Below, one piece after another: positions 23,478 through 34,928 of a stretch of DNA of 64,000 nucleotides. Position 1 is the first letter of the stretch. Each line of letters starts with the position of its first letter. The position numbers and the translations under genes were made by a program. The notes under the pieces were generated by a model. It ran no database searches, was not told where the DNA came from, and saw only the letters and a program-made list of their open reading frames with translations. Source of the DNA: Marinimicrococcus flavescens (GTDB lineage Bacteria; Pseudomonadota; Alphaproteobacteria; Geminicoccales; Geminicoccaceae). The DNA is taken from the NCBI GenBank assembly GCA_029211145.1, contig JARGEQ010000091.1, positions 119,951-183,950 of the forward strand, given 5' to 3'.

Positions 23478-23879
23478 ATGACCACGGTCGAGCTGATCAC
23501 CGCCTATTACGATGCCTTCAACCGCGGCGACATGGAGGCCATGCTCGCCTGCCTGACCGAGGACGTCGCCCACGACGTCAACCAGGGCGGCCGCGAGACC
23601 GGCAAGGAGGCGTTCCGCGCCTTCATGGGGCGGATGAACCACGCCTACCGCGAGCGGCTCGCCGACATCGTGGTGATGGCCTCGGCCGACGGGGCGCGGG
23701 CGGCAGCCGAGTTCACCGTGCACGGCACCTACCTCGCCACCGACGAGGGCCTGCCGCCGGCCTCGGGCCAGACCTACACGCTGCCCGGCGGCGCCTTCTT
23801 CGACATTCGCGACGGCCGCATCGCCCGGGTCACCAACTACTACAATCTCGAGGACTGGCTGGCTCAGGTCCGCGGCTGA
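23478..23879 (+). CDS. SnoaL/NTF2-like protein (ketosteroid-isomerase-related)
   Basis: 133 residues, single NTF2-like cone fold: TTVELITAYYDAFNRGDMEAM, then CLTEDVAHDVNQGG, ending FFDIRDGRIARVTNYYNLEDW. The family covers ketosteroid isomerase relatives and polyketide cyclases, but catalytic residues cannot be assigned safely. Three consecutive ATG codons occur at 23472-23480; the third is 6 bases after GAAAGG and is chosen. A terminator hairpin follows. Confidence 0.8.
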   Translation: MTTVELITAYYDAFNRGDMEAMLACLTEDVAHDVNQGGRETGKEAFRAFMGRMNHAYRERLADIVVMASADGARAAAEFTVHGTYLATDEGLPPASGQTYTLPGGAFFDIRDGRIARVTNYYNLEDWLAQVRG

Positions 23880-23891
23880 GCCGCACCCTGT

Positions 23892-23943
23892 ACGGGATGG
23901 CGCCTGCGAGCCTTGCGGCAACGCATGGCGCCATCCCGTCTTT
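23892..23943 (+). terminator. Long hairpin terminator after the SnoaL-like gene
   Basis: A perfect 13-bp stem, ACGGGATGGCGCC (23892-23904) with GGCGCCATCCCGT (23927-23939), which can be extended by TGCG/CGCA in the loop, followed by CTTTG. It isolates the following ABC transporter operon from upstream genes. Confidence 0.7.
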
Positions 23944-24053
23944 GCAAGGCTCCGAGGCTGCGCTAGATCTCTACTGCCGGCGACCCCCAGAAGTCGCCGG
24001 GCAAGACAGGAGGGGCAGGCGCCTTGGGCAGAAAAGCGCGCGACGGATCTCGT

Positions 24054-24074
24054 GCTCCGGCTTCGGGCCGGAGC
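24054..24074 (+). promoter_or_regulatory. Hairpin that covers the ribosome site of livG
   Basis: GCTCCGGC (24054-24061) pairs with GCCGGAGC (24067-24074) around a TTCGG loop. The second arm contains GGAG, the only good ribosome-binding sequence for the ATG at 24079. The structure would hide that site unless melted or bound by something, so it may limit or regulate translation of the transporter operon. Seen in sequence; the regulatory meaning is inference. Confidence 0.5.
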
Positions 24075-24078
24075 TGAG

Positions 24079-24830
24079 ATGACCGCGGAGGCCATTCTCG
24101 AGACGGAAGGTCTCACCAAGGAGTTCCGCGGCTTCGTGGCGGTGCGCAACGTGGCACTGCGGGTCGAGCCCAACACCATCCACGCCCTGATCGGCCCCAA
24201 CGGCGCCGGCAAGACGACCTGCTTCAACCTGCTCACCAAGTTCCTGACGCCCTCGGCGGGCAGGATCGTCTTCAAGGGCCGCGACATCACCGCCGCCCGG
24301 CCCTCCGACATCGCCCGCATGGGCCTCGTGCGCTCGTTCCAGATCTCCGCCGTCTTCGGGCACCTGACGGCGCTGGAGAACGTGCGGATCGCCCTGCAGC
24401 GCCAGCGCGGCCAGTCCTTCGACTTCTGGCGCTCCGAGCGCACCCTCGACCGCTACAACGGCCGCGCCCGCGAGCTGCTCGAGGCGGTCGGGCTCGAGGA
24501 CTATGCCGACGCCCAGGCTGTCGAGCTGCCCTATGGCCGCAAGCGGGCGCTCGAGATCGCCACCACTATCGCCCTCGATCCCGAGCTCATGCTGCTCGAC
24601 GAGCCGATGGCCGGCATGGGCCACGAGGACGTGGCCCGCATCGCCGATCTCATCCGCACCGTGGCCAAGGGGCGCACCGTCCTCATGGTCGAGCACAATC
24701 TGGGCGTGGTGGCCGATCTCAGCGACACCATCACCGTGCTGGCGCGCGGCGAGGTGCTGGCCGAGGGGGATTATGCGCGGGTCTCCGCCGATCCGGCGGT
24801 GCGCTCGGCCTATATGGGCACGGAGGACTG

Positions 24831-24831
<1 letters not shown>
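24079..24831 (+). CDS. livG: LIV-type ABC transporter ATPase (LivG-like)
   Basis: 250 residues. Walker A IGPNGAGKTTCFNLL (about residues 41-55), Q-loop region VRSFQISAVFGHLTALENV, Walker B LDPELMLLDEPMAGMG and H-loop VEHN. The signature motif is degenerate, reading ELPYGRKRALEIA instead of LSxGQ, as is usual in LivG proteins. One of two ATPases of a hydrophobic/branched-chain amino acid type importer; its TGA overlaps the next ATG by one base. Confidence 0.92.
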
Positions 24832-25562
<731 letters not shown>

Positions 25563-25601
25563 CGCGCCGGCCGGACGACATAAGGAATGTGGAGGCTAAT
25601 C

Positions 25602-26819
25602 ATGATGAAGAAGAGATTGCTCGGCACCACCGCCGCCCTGCTCGCCGGGCTCGCCGCCGGCTCGGCCCATGCGGCCTTCAGCGACGGCAAGATCAAGATC
25701 GGCGTGCTCAACGACCAGTCGAGCCTCTATGCCGATCTGAGCGGCCAGGGCTCGGTTCTGGCAGCCAGGATGGCGGTCGAGGACTTCGGCGGCTCGGTCA
25801 ACGGCACGCCGGTCGAGATCATCTTCGCCGACCACCAGAACAAGGCCGACATCGGCTCGAACATCGCCCGCCAGTGGTACGACGTGGAGCAGGTAGACGC
25901 GATCGCCGATGTGCCGAACTCGGCGGTGGCGCTGGCGGTGAGCCAGATCACCCGTGACAAGAACAAGGTACACCTCAACTCGGGCGCGGGCACCTCGAGC
26001 CTGACCGGCGACAAATGCTCGCCCAACACCGTGCACTGGACCTACGACACCTGGGCGCTGGCCAACGGCACCGGCAGCGCCGTGGTCGAGAACGGCGGCG
26101 ACAGCTGGTTCTTCCTGACCGCCGACTACGCCTTCGGCCATGCTCTGGAAGGCGATACGGCGGCGGTCGTCAAGGAGAAGGGCGGCCAGGTCCTGGGCGA
26201 GGTGCGGCATCCGCTCAACACTGCCGATTTCTCCTCCTTCCTGCTCCAGGCGCAGGGCTCGGGTGCCAAGGTCATCGGCCTCGCCAATGCCGGCAGCGAC
26301 ACCACCAACGCCATCAAGCAGGCCTCCGAGTTCGGCATCGTGCAGGCCGGGCAGACGCTGGCGGGCCTTCTGGTCTTCATCACCGACGTGCACGGGCTGG
26401 GCCTGCAGACCGCCCAGGGCCTGACCCTCACCGAGGCGTTCTACTGGGATCTCAACGACGAGACCCGCGCCTGGTCGAAGCGCTTCGCCGAGCAGAATGG
26501 CGGCAAGCAGCCGACCATGGTGCAGGCCGGCGTCTATGGCGCGGTGCTGCATTATCTCAAGGCGCTGGCCGAGACGGGTGACGACAGCGACGGGGTGAAG
26601 GTCGTCGAGCAGATGAAGGCGATGCCCACCGAGGATCCGCTGTTCGGCAAGGGCGAGGTGCGCGTCGATGGCCGCACCACCCACCCGATGTACCTCCTGC
26701 AGGTAAAGACGCCGGAGGAGTCGAAGGGCCCGTGGGACTACTACAACGTGGTCTCCACCATCCCGGCCGACCAGGCCTTCCGCCCGCTCGACAAGGGCGG
26801 CTGCGAGCTGGTGAAGTAG
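25602..26819 (+). CDS. livJ: LIV-type ABC transporter periplasmic binding protein
   Basis: 405 residues with a classic signal peptide (MMKKRLLGTTAALLAGLAAG, cleavage near AHAAF). The mature part is a type I periplasmic binding fold of the Leu/Ile/Val family: GKIKIGVLNDQSSLYADLSG, then the VEIIFADHQNKADIGSNIARQ region, and SDTTNAIKQASEFGI. The family binds branched-chain amino acids but also aromatic acids, amides and urea, so the substrate is uncertain. GGAGG lies 7 bases upstream of the ATG. Confidence 0.9.
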   Translation: MMKKRLLGTTAALLAGLAAGSAHAAFSDGKIKIGVLNDQSSLYADLSGQGSVLAARMAVEDFGGSVNGTPVEIIFADHQNKADIGSNIARQWYDVEQVDAIADVPNSAVALAVSQITRDKNKVHLNSGAGTSSLTGDKCSPNTVHWTYDTWALANGTGSAVVENGGDSWFFLTADYAFGHALEGDTAAVVKEKGGQVLGEVRHPLNTADFSSFLLQAQGSGAKVIGLANAGSDTTNAIKQASEFGIVQAGQTLAGLLVFITDVHGLGLQTAQGLTLTEAFYWDLNDETRAWSKRFAEQNGGKQPTMVQAGVYGAVLHYLKALAETGDDSDGVKVVEQMKAMPTEDPLFGKGEVRVDGRTTHPMYLLQVKTPEESKGPWDYYNVVSTIPADQAFRPLDKGGCELVK

Positions 26820-26844
26820 GAGAGGCGGGGGAGGAGGCTCGCGG

Positions 26845-27732
26845 ATGACGGAACTTCTGGGCATCCCGCCGCAGGTGCTGTTCGGCCAGGTCCTGCTCGG
26901 GCTCATCAACGGTGCCTTCTACGCCGTGCTGAGCCTGGGCCTCGCCGTCATCTTCGGCCTCCTCAACATCATCAATTTCGCCCACGGCGCCCTCTACATG
27001 ACCGGCGCCTTCGTCGCCTGGTTCCTGCTCTCCTATCTGGGGCTGGGCTACTGGTGGGCGCTGCTGCTCTCGCCGGTCATCGTCGGCGCCCTGGGAATGG
27101 TGCTCGAGCGCACGCTCCTCAAGCGCATCGCCAATCTCGACCATCTCTACGGCCTGCTGCTTACCTTCGGCCTGGCGCTGATCATCCAGGGCCTGTTCCG
27201 CAACTATTTCGGCTCCTCGGGCCAGCCCTACCAGATCCCGCCGCTCCTGGCCGGCGGTCACAATCTGGGCTTCATGTTCCTGCCCAACTACCGCGCCTGG
27301 GTCGTGGCGGCCTCGCTGGTGGTGTGCCTGGGCACCTGGTTCGTGATCGAGCGCACCAAGCTCGGCTCCTACCTGCGCGCCGCCACCGAGAATCCGGTGA
27401 TGGTCCAGGCCTTCGGCATCGACGTGCCGCGCATGGTGACGCTCACCTACGGCTTCGGCGTGGCGCTGGCCGCCTTCGCCGGCGTGCTGGCCGCCCCCAT
27501 CTACCAGGTGAGCCCGCAGATGGGCGCGGACCTGATCATCGTGGTCTTCGCCGTGGTGGTGATCGGCGGCATGGGCTCGATCCTGGGCTCGATCGTCACC
27601 GGCTTCGGTCTGGGGATCGTCGAGGGACTCACCAAGGTCTTCTACCCCGAGGCCTCCAGCACCGTGATCTTCATCGTCATGGCCATCGTCCTGCTGATCA
27701 AGCCGGCGGGCCTCTTTGGAAGGGCTGCTTGA
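26845..27732 (+). CDS. livH: LIV-type ABC transporter permease (LivH-like)
   Basis: 295 residues, about eight membrane helices. The N-terminal INGAFYAVLSLGLAVIFGLL and FAHGALYMTGAF and the conserved YLRAATENPVMVQAFGIDV loop, which contacts the ATPases, identify it as LivH. RBS GGAGG is 8 bases upstream. Ends 2 bases before the livM start. Confidence 0.93.
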   Translation: MTELLGIPPQVLFGQVLLGLINGAFYAVLSLGLAVIFGLLNIINFAHGALYMTGAFVAWFLLSYLGLGYWWALLLSPVIVGALGMVLERTLLKRIANLDHLYGLLLTFGLALIIQGLFRNYFGSSGQPYQIPPLLAGGHNLGFMFLPNYRAWVVAASLVVCLGTWFVIERTKLGSYLRAATENPVMVQAFGIDVPRMVTLTYGFGVALAAFAGVLAAPIYQVSPQMGADLIIVVFAVVVIGGMGSILGSIVTGFGLGIVEGLTKVFYPEASSTVIFIVMAIVLLIKPAGLFGRAA

Positions 27733-27734
27733 GC

Positions 27735-28706
27735 ATGGCCTCGGCGACCGGGCAGATCGGCACCGCAGCGGCCGCCAGCCGCGCTCCCGTTCACCAGTAT
27801 GTAGCGTTCGCCGTCATGGTGCTGCTGCTGGTGGCGGCGCCCTTCGCGATCTATCCGATCTTCATCATGAAGGTGCTGTGCTTTGCCCTCTTCGCCTGCG
27901 CCTTCAACCTGCTGATCGGCTATGTGGGGCTGCTGTCCTTCGGTCATGCCGCCTTTCTCGGCGCTGCCGGCTACATCACCGGCCATGCCGCCAAGGTCTG
28001 GGGCCTGACGCCCGAGCTGGCGATCGTGGCCGGCGTCGCGACCTCGGCCGTGCTCGGGCTCGTCGTCGGCGCGCTGGCGATCCGCCGCCAGGGCATCTAT
28101 TTCGCGATGATCACCCTGGCGCTCGCCCAGATGCTCTACTTCTTCTGTCTCCAGGCGCCGTTCACCGGCGGCGAGGACGGGATCCAGGCGATCCCGCGAG
28201 GCAGGCTCTTCGGCCTCATCGACCTTTCCGACATGATGACCCTCTATGTCGTGGTGGTGATCATCTTCCTCGCGGGCTTCCTGCTCATCTACCGCACCAT
28301 CCACTCGCCCTTCGGCCAGGTCCTGAAGGCGATCCGCGAGAACGAGCCGCGCGCCGTCTCGCTGGGCTACGACGTCGACCGCTACAAGCTCGTGGCCTTC
28401 GTGCTCTCGGCCGCCCTCTCGGGGCTTGCCGGCGCCACCAAGGTGCTGGTGTTCCAGCTCGCCTCGCTCACCGACGTGCACTGGGCGATGTCCGGCGAGG
28501 TGGTGCTGATGGCGCTGGTGGGCGGGCTTGGCACCATCTTCGGGCCGGTGGCAGGGGCCGTGGTCATCATCTCGCTGCAGAACTACCTGGCCCAGCTCGG
28601 CGCCTGGGTGACGGTGGTGCAGGGGGTGATCTTCGTGCTCTGCGTGCTGGCCTTCCGGCGCGGCATCATGGGCGAGCTGGGGCGCCTGCTGAAGCGGCCC
28701 TTCTGA
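27735..28706 (+). CDS. livM: LIV-type ABC transporter permease (LivM-like)
   Basis: 323 residues, about ten membrane segments. Typical LivM features: LCFALFACAFNLLIGYVGLLSFGHAAFLGA near the N-terminus (here split across helices 2-3), and the coupling loop VLKAIRENEPRAVSLGYDVD. It begins directly after livH and closes a complete five-gene importer, all on one transcript. The 85 bases that follow lead to an unrelated sulfotransferase gene. Confidence 0.93.
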   Translation: MASATGQIGTAAAASRAPVHQYVAFAVMVLLLVAAPFAIYPIFIMKVLCFALFACAFNLLIGYVGLLSFGHAAFLGAAGYITGHAAKVWGLTPELAIVAGVATSAVLGLVVGALAIRRQGIYFAMITLALAQMLYFFCLQAPFTGGEDGIQAIPRGRLFGLIDLSDMMTLYVVVVIIFLAGFLLIYRTIHSPFGQVLKAIRENEPRAVSLGYDVDRYKLVAFVLSAALSGLAGATKVLVFQLASLTDVHWAMSGEVVLMALVGGLGTIFGPVAGAVVIISLQNYLAQLGAWVTVVQGVIFVLCVLAFRRGIMGELGRLLKRPF

Positions 28707-28791
28707 CGCGGGCGGCGGCGCGGCGATTGACCCCCGAGGGCGTGGCGGCTAGCAGGAAAGCCCTGCGGCAACTCCCGGCACTGGCGATCCC

Positions 28792-29727
28792 ATGGTGGCA
28801 TTCCGCGATCTCTGGCGCGACGCGGCACGAGAGGCCCTCGTGCACGGCCTGTTCTTCCTGCCCGAGGAGCGGCGGGTGCGTCTCGACCGGCATCTGCGCG
28901 GCCGCGAGGAGCTGCGCCGGCTCAGGCTGGCCGATGCGGTGGTGGTCTCCTACGGCAAGAGCGGACGAACCTGGCTTAGGGTGATGCTCTCGCGCTTCTA
29001 CCAGAAGCGCTTCGGCCTGCCCGAGCGCCCCATGCTGGAGTTCGACAATCTCCATCGCGTGCAGCCCCAGGTGCCGCGCATCCTGTTCTCGCACAACAAC
29101 TATATCCGCGACGTCACCGACAGCTGGGACAATCGCCGGCCGTTCTACGACCGCAAGGTGGTGCTGCTGCTGCGCGATCCGCGCGATGTCGCGGTCTCGC
29201 AGTATTTCCAGTGGCAGCATCGCATGCGGCCCTGGAAGAAGCGCATCAACGAGTACCCGGCGCACGGCGCCGAGGTCTCGCCCTTCGCCTTCGTGATGGA
29301 TCCGAAGATCGGCATGCCGTCGATCATCGACTTCATGGAGCTGTGGGAGCGCGAGCTGGAGCGCTGCAACGCGGTCCTGCTGGTCCGCTACGAGGACCTG
29401 CGCGCCGACACAGGCCGCGAGCTGGGCCGCCTGCTGGAGTTCCTCGGCACGCCGGCCTCGGCGGAGGAGCTCGAGGATGCGGTGCGTTTCTCCAGCCTCG
29501 AGAACATGCGCAAGCTGGAGGGGCAGGGAAAGCTCGGCTTTCTCGGGCGCCGCGGCAAGCCCGGCGACAAGAGCGACCCGCAGTCCTTCAAGACGCGCCG
29601 TGGCAAGGTCGGCGGCTGGACCGACTATTTCTCGCCCGAGGAGGCCAAGGTGATCGAGGCCTATCTGCGCCAGCGGCCGGTCTTCGGCTATGGCGGTGCC
29701 GGGCTCACTCGGCCAGGGACGCCCTGA
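28792..29727 (+). CDS. Sulfotransferase-domain protein
   Basis: 311 residues. PAPS-dependent sulfotransferase fold. The 5'-phosphosulfate loop is VVSYGKSGRTWLRVML (about residues 50-65), the 3'-phosphate strand is VVLLLRDPRDVAVSQYFQWQ, and the C-terminal RRGKVGGWTDYFSPEE matches the RKGxxGDWKNHFT-type motif. The acceptor (a carbohydrate, lipid or small molecule) cannot be told; no glycosyltransferase or PAPS-synthesis gene is nearby. Its last 23 bases overlap the 3' end of the convergent YHS gene. Confidence 0.85.
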   Translation: MVAFRDLWRDAAREALVHGLFFLPEERRVRLDRHLRGREELRRLRLADAVVVSYGKSGRTWLRVMLSRFYQKRFGLPERPMLEFDNLHRVQPQVPRILFSHNNYIRDVTDSWDNRRPFYDRKVVLLLRDPRDVAVSQYFQWQHRMRPWKKRINEYPAHGAEVSPFAFVMDPKIGMPSIIDFMELWERELERCNAVLLVRYEDLRADTGRELGRLLEFLGTPASAEELEDAVRFSSLENMRKLEGQGKLGFLGRRGKPGDKSDPQSFKTRRGKVGGWTDYFSPEEAKVIEAYLRQRPVFGYGGAGLTRPGTP

Positions 29728-30157
29728 TCGCCGGCCAGTTGGCATCAGCCCTCGCGATCCGGCCAGGAATGTCCTGCTCCCAGATCCGCTGGATCTCGGG
29801 CGACACGTTCAAATAGAGCTTGCCGTCGACGATCCGCCAGGCGGTGGGGTCGATGTCGGCGGTGGTGTTCTCCGAGACCGCATAGGCGCACCAGCCGCCA
29901 TATTGAGGCGCCCAGCGCTCGGGATCGGCGGCGAAGCTGTCGCGGTTCGTGGCGCTGGCGAAACGCCAGCGCGCGCCCTTCCACTCCAGCTCATGCTCGG
30001 GCGAGCCCTCCACCGGCCGGCTCTCGGTGAAGTAGGCCACCGGGTCCTGGCCCTTGATGGCGATGCCCTGAAGCCAGCTCGCGTTGATCTCGCCGGCGAT
30101 GCCGGGAGAGGCGAGCAGCACTGGCAGCACGGCCGCCGCGAGGAACAGCTTGCGCAT
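29705..30157 (-). CDS. Exported YHS-domain protein
   Basis: 150 residues. A signal peptide (MRKLFLAAAVLPVLLASPGI, cleavage near IAG-EI) precedes a YHS-like domain: GIAIKGQDPVAYFTESRPVEG, KGARWRFASATNRDSFAADP, and YGGWCAYAVSENTTADIDP with one cysteine. YHS proteins are often found with metal-handling genes, but none is adjacent here and the function is unknown. GGAGGG upstream of the ATG supports the start. The gene lies behind the thioesterase, with a hairpin between. Confidence 0.85.
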   Translation of the reverse strand: MRKLFLAAAVLPVLLASPGIAGEINASWLQGIAIKGQDPVAYFTESRPVEGSPEHELEWKGARWRFASATNRDSFAADPERWAPQYGGWCAYAVSENTTADIDPTAWRIVDGKLYLNVSPEIQRIWEQDIPGRIARADANWPAIRASLAE

Positions 30158-30248
30158 GGGAAACCCTCCACCCTCTGGTGCACCGGCGTGAGGTGGGGGA
30201 GGCCGGGGCGCCGCCACAGGGGCCGTCCCGGCGTCGTGAACAAGGGTG

Positions 30249-30280
30249 AGCGGCCGCGCCCGCGGGGCGGGGCGGCCGCT
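30249..30280 (-). terminator. Hairpin after the gcdH-thioesterase pair
   Basis: Perfect 9-bp stem AGCGGCCGC (30249-30257) and GCGGCCGCT (30272-30280) with a GC-rich 14-base loop, 9 bases beyond the thioesterase stop. No T tract follows, so it may be a weak terminator or an mRNA 3' end stabiliser. Confidence 0.45.
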
Positions 30281-30288
30281 CCTTCCGG

Positions 30289-30801
30289 TCAGGCCTCGAA
30301 GACCAGGCAGCTCGTCGTGCCGTGGGCACAGAGCTTGCCGTCCTCCGCCCGGTAGAGGCGGCCCTCGGCGGTGGCCACGCGCCTTCCGGCATTGATGATC
30401 CGCCCCTCGGCGCGCAGCAGGCCGGAGGCCTCGGTCATCGGGCGGATGTAGCGGATCGAGAGGTCGGTGGTGGTGTAGGCGCGGCCCTTGGGGACCATGC
30501 TGCACACCGCGCAGCCCATGGCGCTGTCGAGCAGGGTCGCGGCGTAGCCGCCGTGCATCGTGCCGGCGAGGTTGTAGCCGAAGGCCGCCGGCATCGCCTC
30601 GAACACCACGCGGCCCTTCTCGGCCTCCACCAGCCTGAAGTCGAGCGTGCCGGCGATGGGCGACATGGGCAGCCGGCCGTCGAGAATCCGCTCGAGGATC
30701 GCGAGCCCGTCGAGCTCGCGATGCCAGGCGGCGCCGACGCCGCGCGGGTCGAACGTATAGGTCCGCTCGACCCGGCAGCTCTCCTGGGCAGGTCCGTCCA
30801 C
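30289..30801 (-). CDS. PaaI-type hotdog-fold thioesterase
   Basis: 170 residues. The hotdog core is clear: [25 protein letters not shown] strand, then [20 protein letters not shown] with the HGG motif and the catalytic Asp on the long helix, and [13 protein letters not shown]. It likely hydrolyses an acyl- or aryl-CoA. Its start lies 2 bases after the gcdH stop, so it probably works on a CoA ester linked to glutaryl/crotonyl-CoA metabolism or removes dead-end CoA esters (inference). Confidence 0.85.
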   Translation of the reverse strand: MDGPAQESCRVERTYTFDPRGVGAAWHRELDGLAILERILDGRLPMSPIAGTLDFRLVEAEKGRVVFEAMPAAFGYNLAGTMHGGYAATLLDSAMGCAVCSMVPKGRAYTTTDLSIRYIRPMTEASGLLRAEGRIINAGRRVATAEGRLYRAEDGKLCAHGTTSCLVFEA

Positions 30802-30803
30802 GC

Positions 30804-32027
30804 TCAGCCCGTGAAGGCCTGGATGCCGGTCTGGGCGCGGCCCAGGATCAGCGCGTGGACGTCGTGGGTGCCCTCGTAGGTGTTCACCGCCTCGAGGTTC
30901 ATGACGTGGCGGATCACGTGGTACTCGTCGGCGATGCCGTTGCCGCCGTGCATGTCACGCGACATGCGGGCGATGTCGAGGGCCTTGCCGCAGCTGTTGC
31001 GCTTGATGAGCGAGATCATCTCGGGCGCCGCTTTGCCCTCGTCCATCAGCCGGCCGACCTGCAGGCAGGCCTGGAGGCCCAGCGCGATCTCCGTCTGCAT
31101 GTCGGCGAGCTTCTTCTGGATCAGCTGGTTGGCGGCTAGCGGCCGGCCGAACTGCTTGCGGTCCAGGGTGTAGTTGCGGGCGGCGTGCCAGCAGAACTCG
31201 GCGGCACCCAGCGCACCCCAGGCGATGCCGTAGCGCGCCCGGTTGAGGCAGCCGAACGGACCCGCCAGACCCTTGACGTTGGGCAGCAGGTTCTCCTCCG
31301 GCACGAACACCTCGTCCATCATGATCATGCCGGTGATCGAGGCGCGCAGCGAGAACTTGCCCTCGATCTTCGGGGCCTCCAGACCCTTCATCCCCTTCTC
31401 GAGGATGAAGCCGCGGATCTTGCCCTCGTCGTCCTTCCCCCAGACGACGAACACGTCGGCGATCGGGCTGTTGGTGATCCAGTTCTTCGAGCCCGAGAGC
31501 AGGTAGCCGCCGTCGGTCTTCTTGGCCCGCGTGCGCATGCCGCCGGGATCGGAGCCGAAATCGGGCTCGGTCAGGCCGAAGCAGCCGACCCACTCGCCGG
31601 TGGCGAGCTTGGGCAGGTACTTCTTGCGCTGGTTCTCGTCGCCATAGGCGTAGATCGGGTGCATCACCAGCGAGGACTGGACGCTCATGGCCGAGCGGTA
31701 GCCGCTGTCGACGCGCTCGACCTCGCGGGCCACGAGGCCATAGCTCACATAGCTGGCGTCGGCGCCGCCATATTCCTCGGGGATGGTCGAGCCCAGGAGG
31801 CCCAGCTCGCCCAGCTCGCTCATGATCTCGCGGTGGAAGATCTCGTGGCGGTTGGCCTCGAGCACCCGCGTCATCAGCTTGCTCTGGCAGTAGTCGTGAG
31901 CCGCCTGCTGGATCAGGCGCTCCTCCTCGTTCAGCTGCTCGGAGAAGCGGAACGGATCGAGCCAGTCGAACTCGGCGAGCTTGGCCGAGGCCGGACCGGT
32001 GGCGTGGGACTTGGCCATGGCGGTCAT
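30804..32027 (-). CDS. gcdH: Glutaryl-CoA dehydrogenase
   Basis: 407 residues. FAD enzyme that oxidises and decarboxylates glutaryl-CoA to crotonyl-CoA in lysine and tryptophan degradation. Seen: [20 protein letters not shown] and the flavin-contact [50 protein letters not shown], and the catalytic glutamate in [17 protein letters not shown], a signature of the glutaryl-CoA branch. A second ATG at codon 4 is an alternative start. The 118 bases upstream hold a 17-base palindrome (32107-32123) that may be an operator. Confidence 0.93.
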   Translation of the reverse strand: MTAMAKSHATGPASAKLAEFDWLDPFRFSEQLNEEERLIQQAAHDYCQSKLMTRVLEANRHEIFHREIMSELGELGLLGSTIPEEYGGADASYVSYGLVAREVERVDSGYRSAMSVQSSLVMHPIYAYGDENQRKKYLPKLATGEWVGCFGLTEPDFGSDPGGMRTRAKKTDGGYLLSGSKNWITNSPIADVFVVWGKDDEGKIRGFILEKGMKGLEAPKIEGKFSLRASITGMIMMDEVFVPEENLLPNVKGLAGPFGCLNRARYGIAWGALGAAEFCWHAARNYTLDRKQFGRPLAANQLIQKKLADMQTEIALGLQACLQVGRLMDEGKAAPEMISLIKRNSCGKALDIARMSRDMHGGNGIADEYHVIRHVMNLEAVNTYEGTHDVHALILGRAQTGIQAFTG

Positions 32028-32145
32028 GCTTCCTCTCTTTGCCAGCGGAAACCGGCATGCGGCCGGCTGCTGGCGCTCCTATAGCGCAATTTCCGGGGCG
32101 AGGCTCCTGCTGCAGTGCAGCAGAGCTGTCGAAAAAACGGCGGTC

Positions 32146-32960
32146 TCAGCCCGTGCGGCGATAGCAGAGCCAGTAGACCAGGGCCACGAAAACGCCGCCG
32201 CCGACGATGTTGCCGGCAGTGACCGGCACAAGGTTGCTCGCCATGCCTCCAAGGGTGATGCCGGGCATGCCGGCGATCAACCCGAGGCCGATGAAATACA
32301 TGTTGGCGATGGAATGCTCGAAGCCCAGGGCCACGAAGGCGGCGATGGGAAAGACGATGGCGAGGATCTTGCCGCTGACCTCCCGCGCCGCGAAGGAGAG
32401 CCAGACGGCGAGACAGACCAGCGCGTTGCACAGGATGCCGCGAAAGAACCCGGTGCTCCATGGCAGCGCCACCTTGGCCTCGGCGATCGCGGCAGCGCTG
32501 GCGCCGACGGCGCCGCCGCCGAGGCCCGGCCCGTCGGCCAGCACGAACAGCAGGGCCGCGCCCAGCGAGCCCGCGAGATTGCCCAGATAGACGATGCCCC
32601 AGTTCCGCAGCAGCTCGGCCAGCCGCACCCGCCTGTCGACCCAGGCCATGACGATGAGCGCGTTGCCGGTGAAGAGCTCGGCGCCGGCTACGATCACCAG
32701 GACCAGCCCCAGCGAGAAGGCGACGCCGCCCAGCAGGCGGGCGGGGCCGAAACCCAGGCCGTGGGCGGTGGTCACCACCGTGAAGAACATGGCGCCAAAG
32801 GCGATGAAGGCGCCGGCGAGGCACGCCAGGGTGAAGGTCTGCAGCGCGGGAAGGTGCACCTTGGCGACGCCGGCTTTCTCGACCCGTTCGGCGATCTGCG
32901 CCGGCGCCCAGGCGTCGAGGCCCAGCGTCTCGGGAAGGTGGGGGGCCGGGCCGCGCTCGC

Positions 32961-32964
<4 letters not shown>
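32146..32964 (-). CDS. Formate/nitrite-family (FNT) channel
   Basis: 272 residues with six or seven membrane helices. The FNT repeat segments are recognisable: GAFIAFGAMFFTVVTTA, AELFTGNALIVMAW, FRGILCNALVCLAVWLSFA, and FEHSIANMYFIGLGLIAG. Such channels pass formate, nitrite or hydrosulfide as neutral acids. The GTG start overlaps the TGA of the ABC-F gene (GTGA), giving translational coupling to a protein with no obvious functional tie. Substrate not predictable. Confidence 0.88.
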
Positions 32965-34769
<1,805 letters not shown>

Positions 34770-34928
34770 GGACGTTCGGGATACCTCGTTGCAGGCGACG
34801 CCGGCGGGGTGCGGCAGACGCCACAGGTGATGGGGTGCCCGGCCTGCGAAGGCAAGGGGGCGCTCGGCTCCGCATGTCCGGCTGGCGGGCTGCGAGACCG
34901 CCGGATTTCGTGCTAGGTAGGCGGTATC

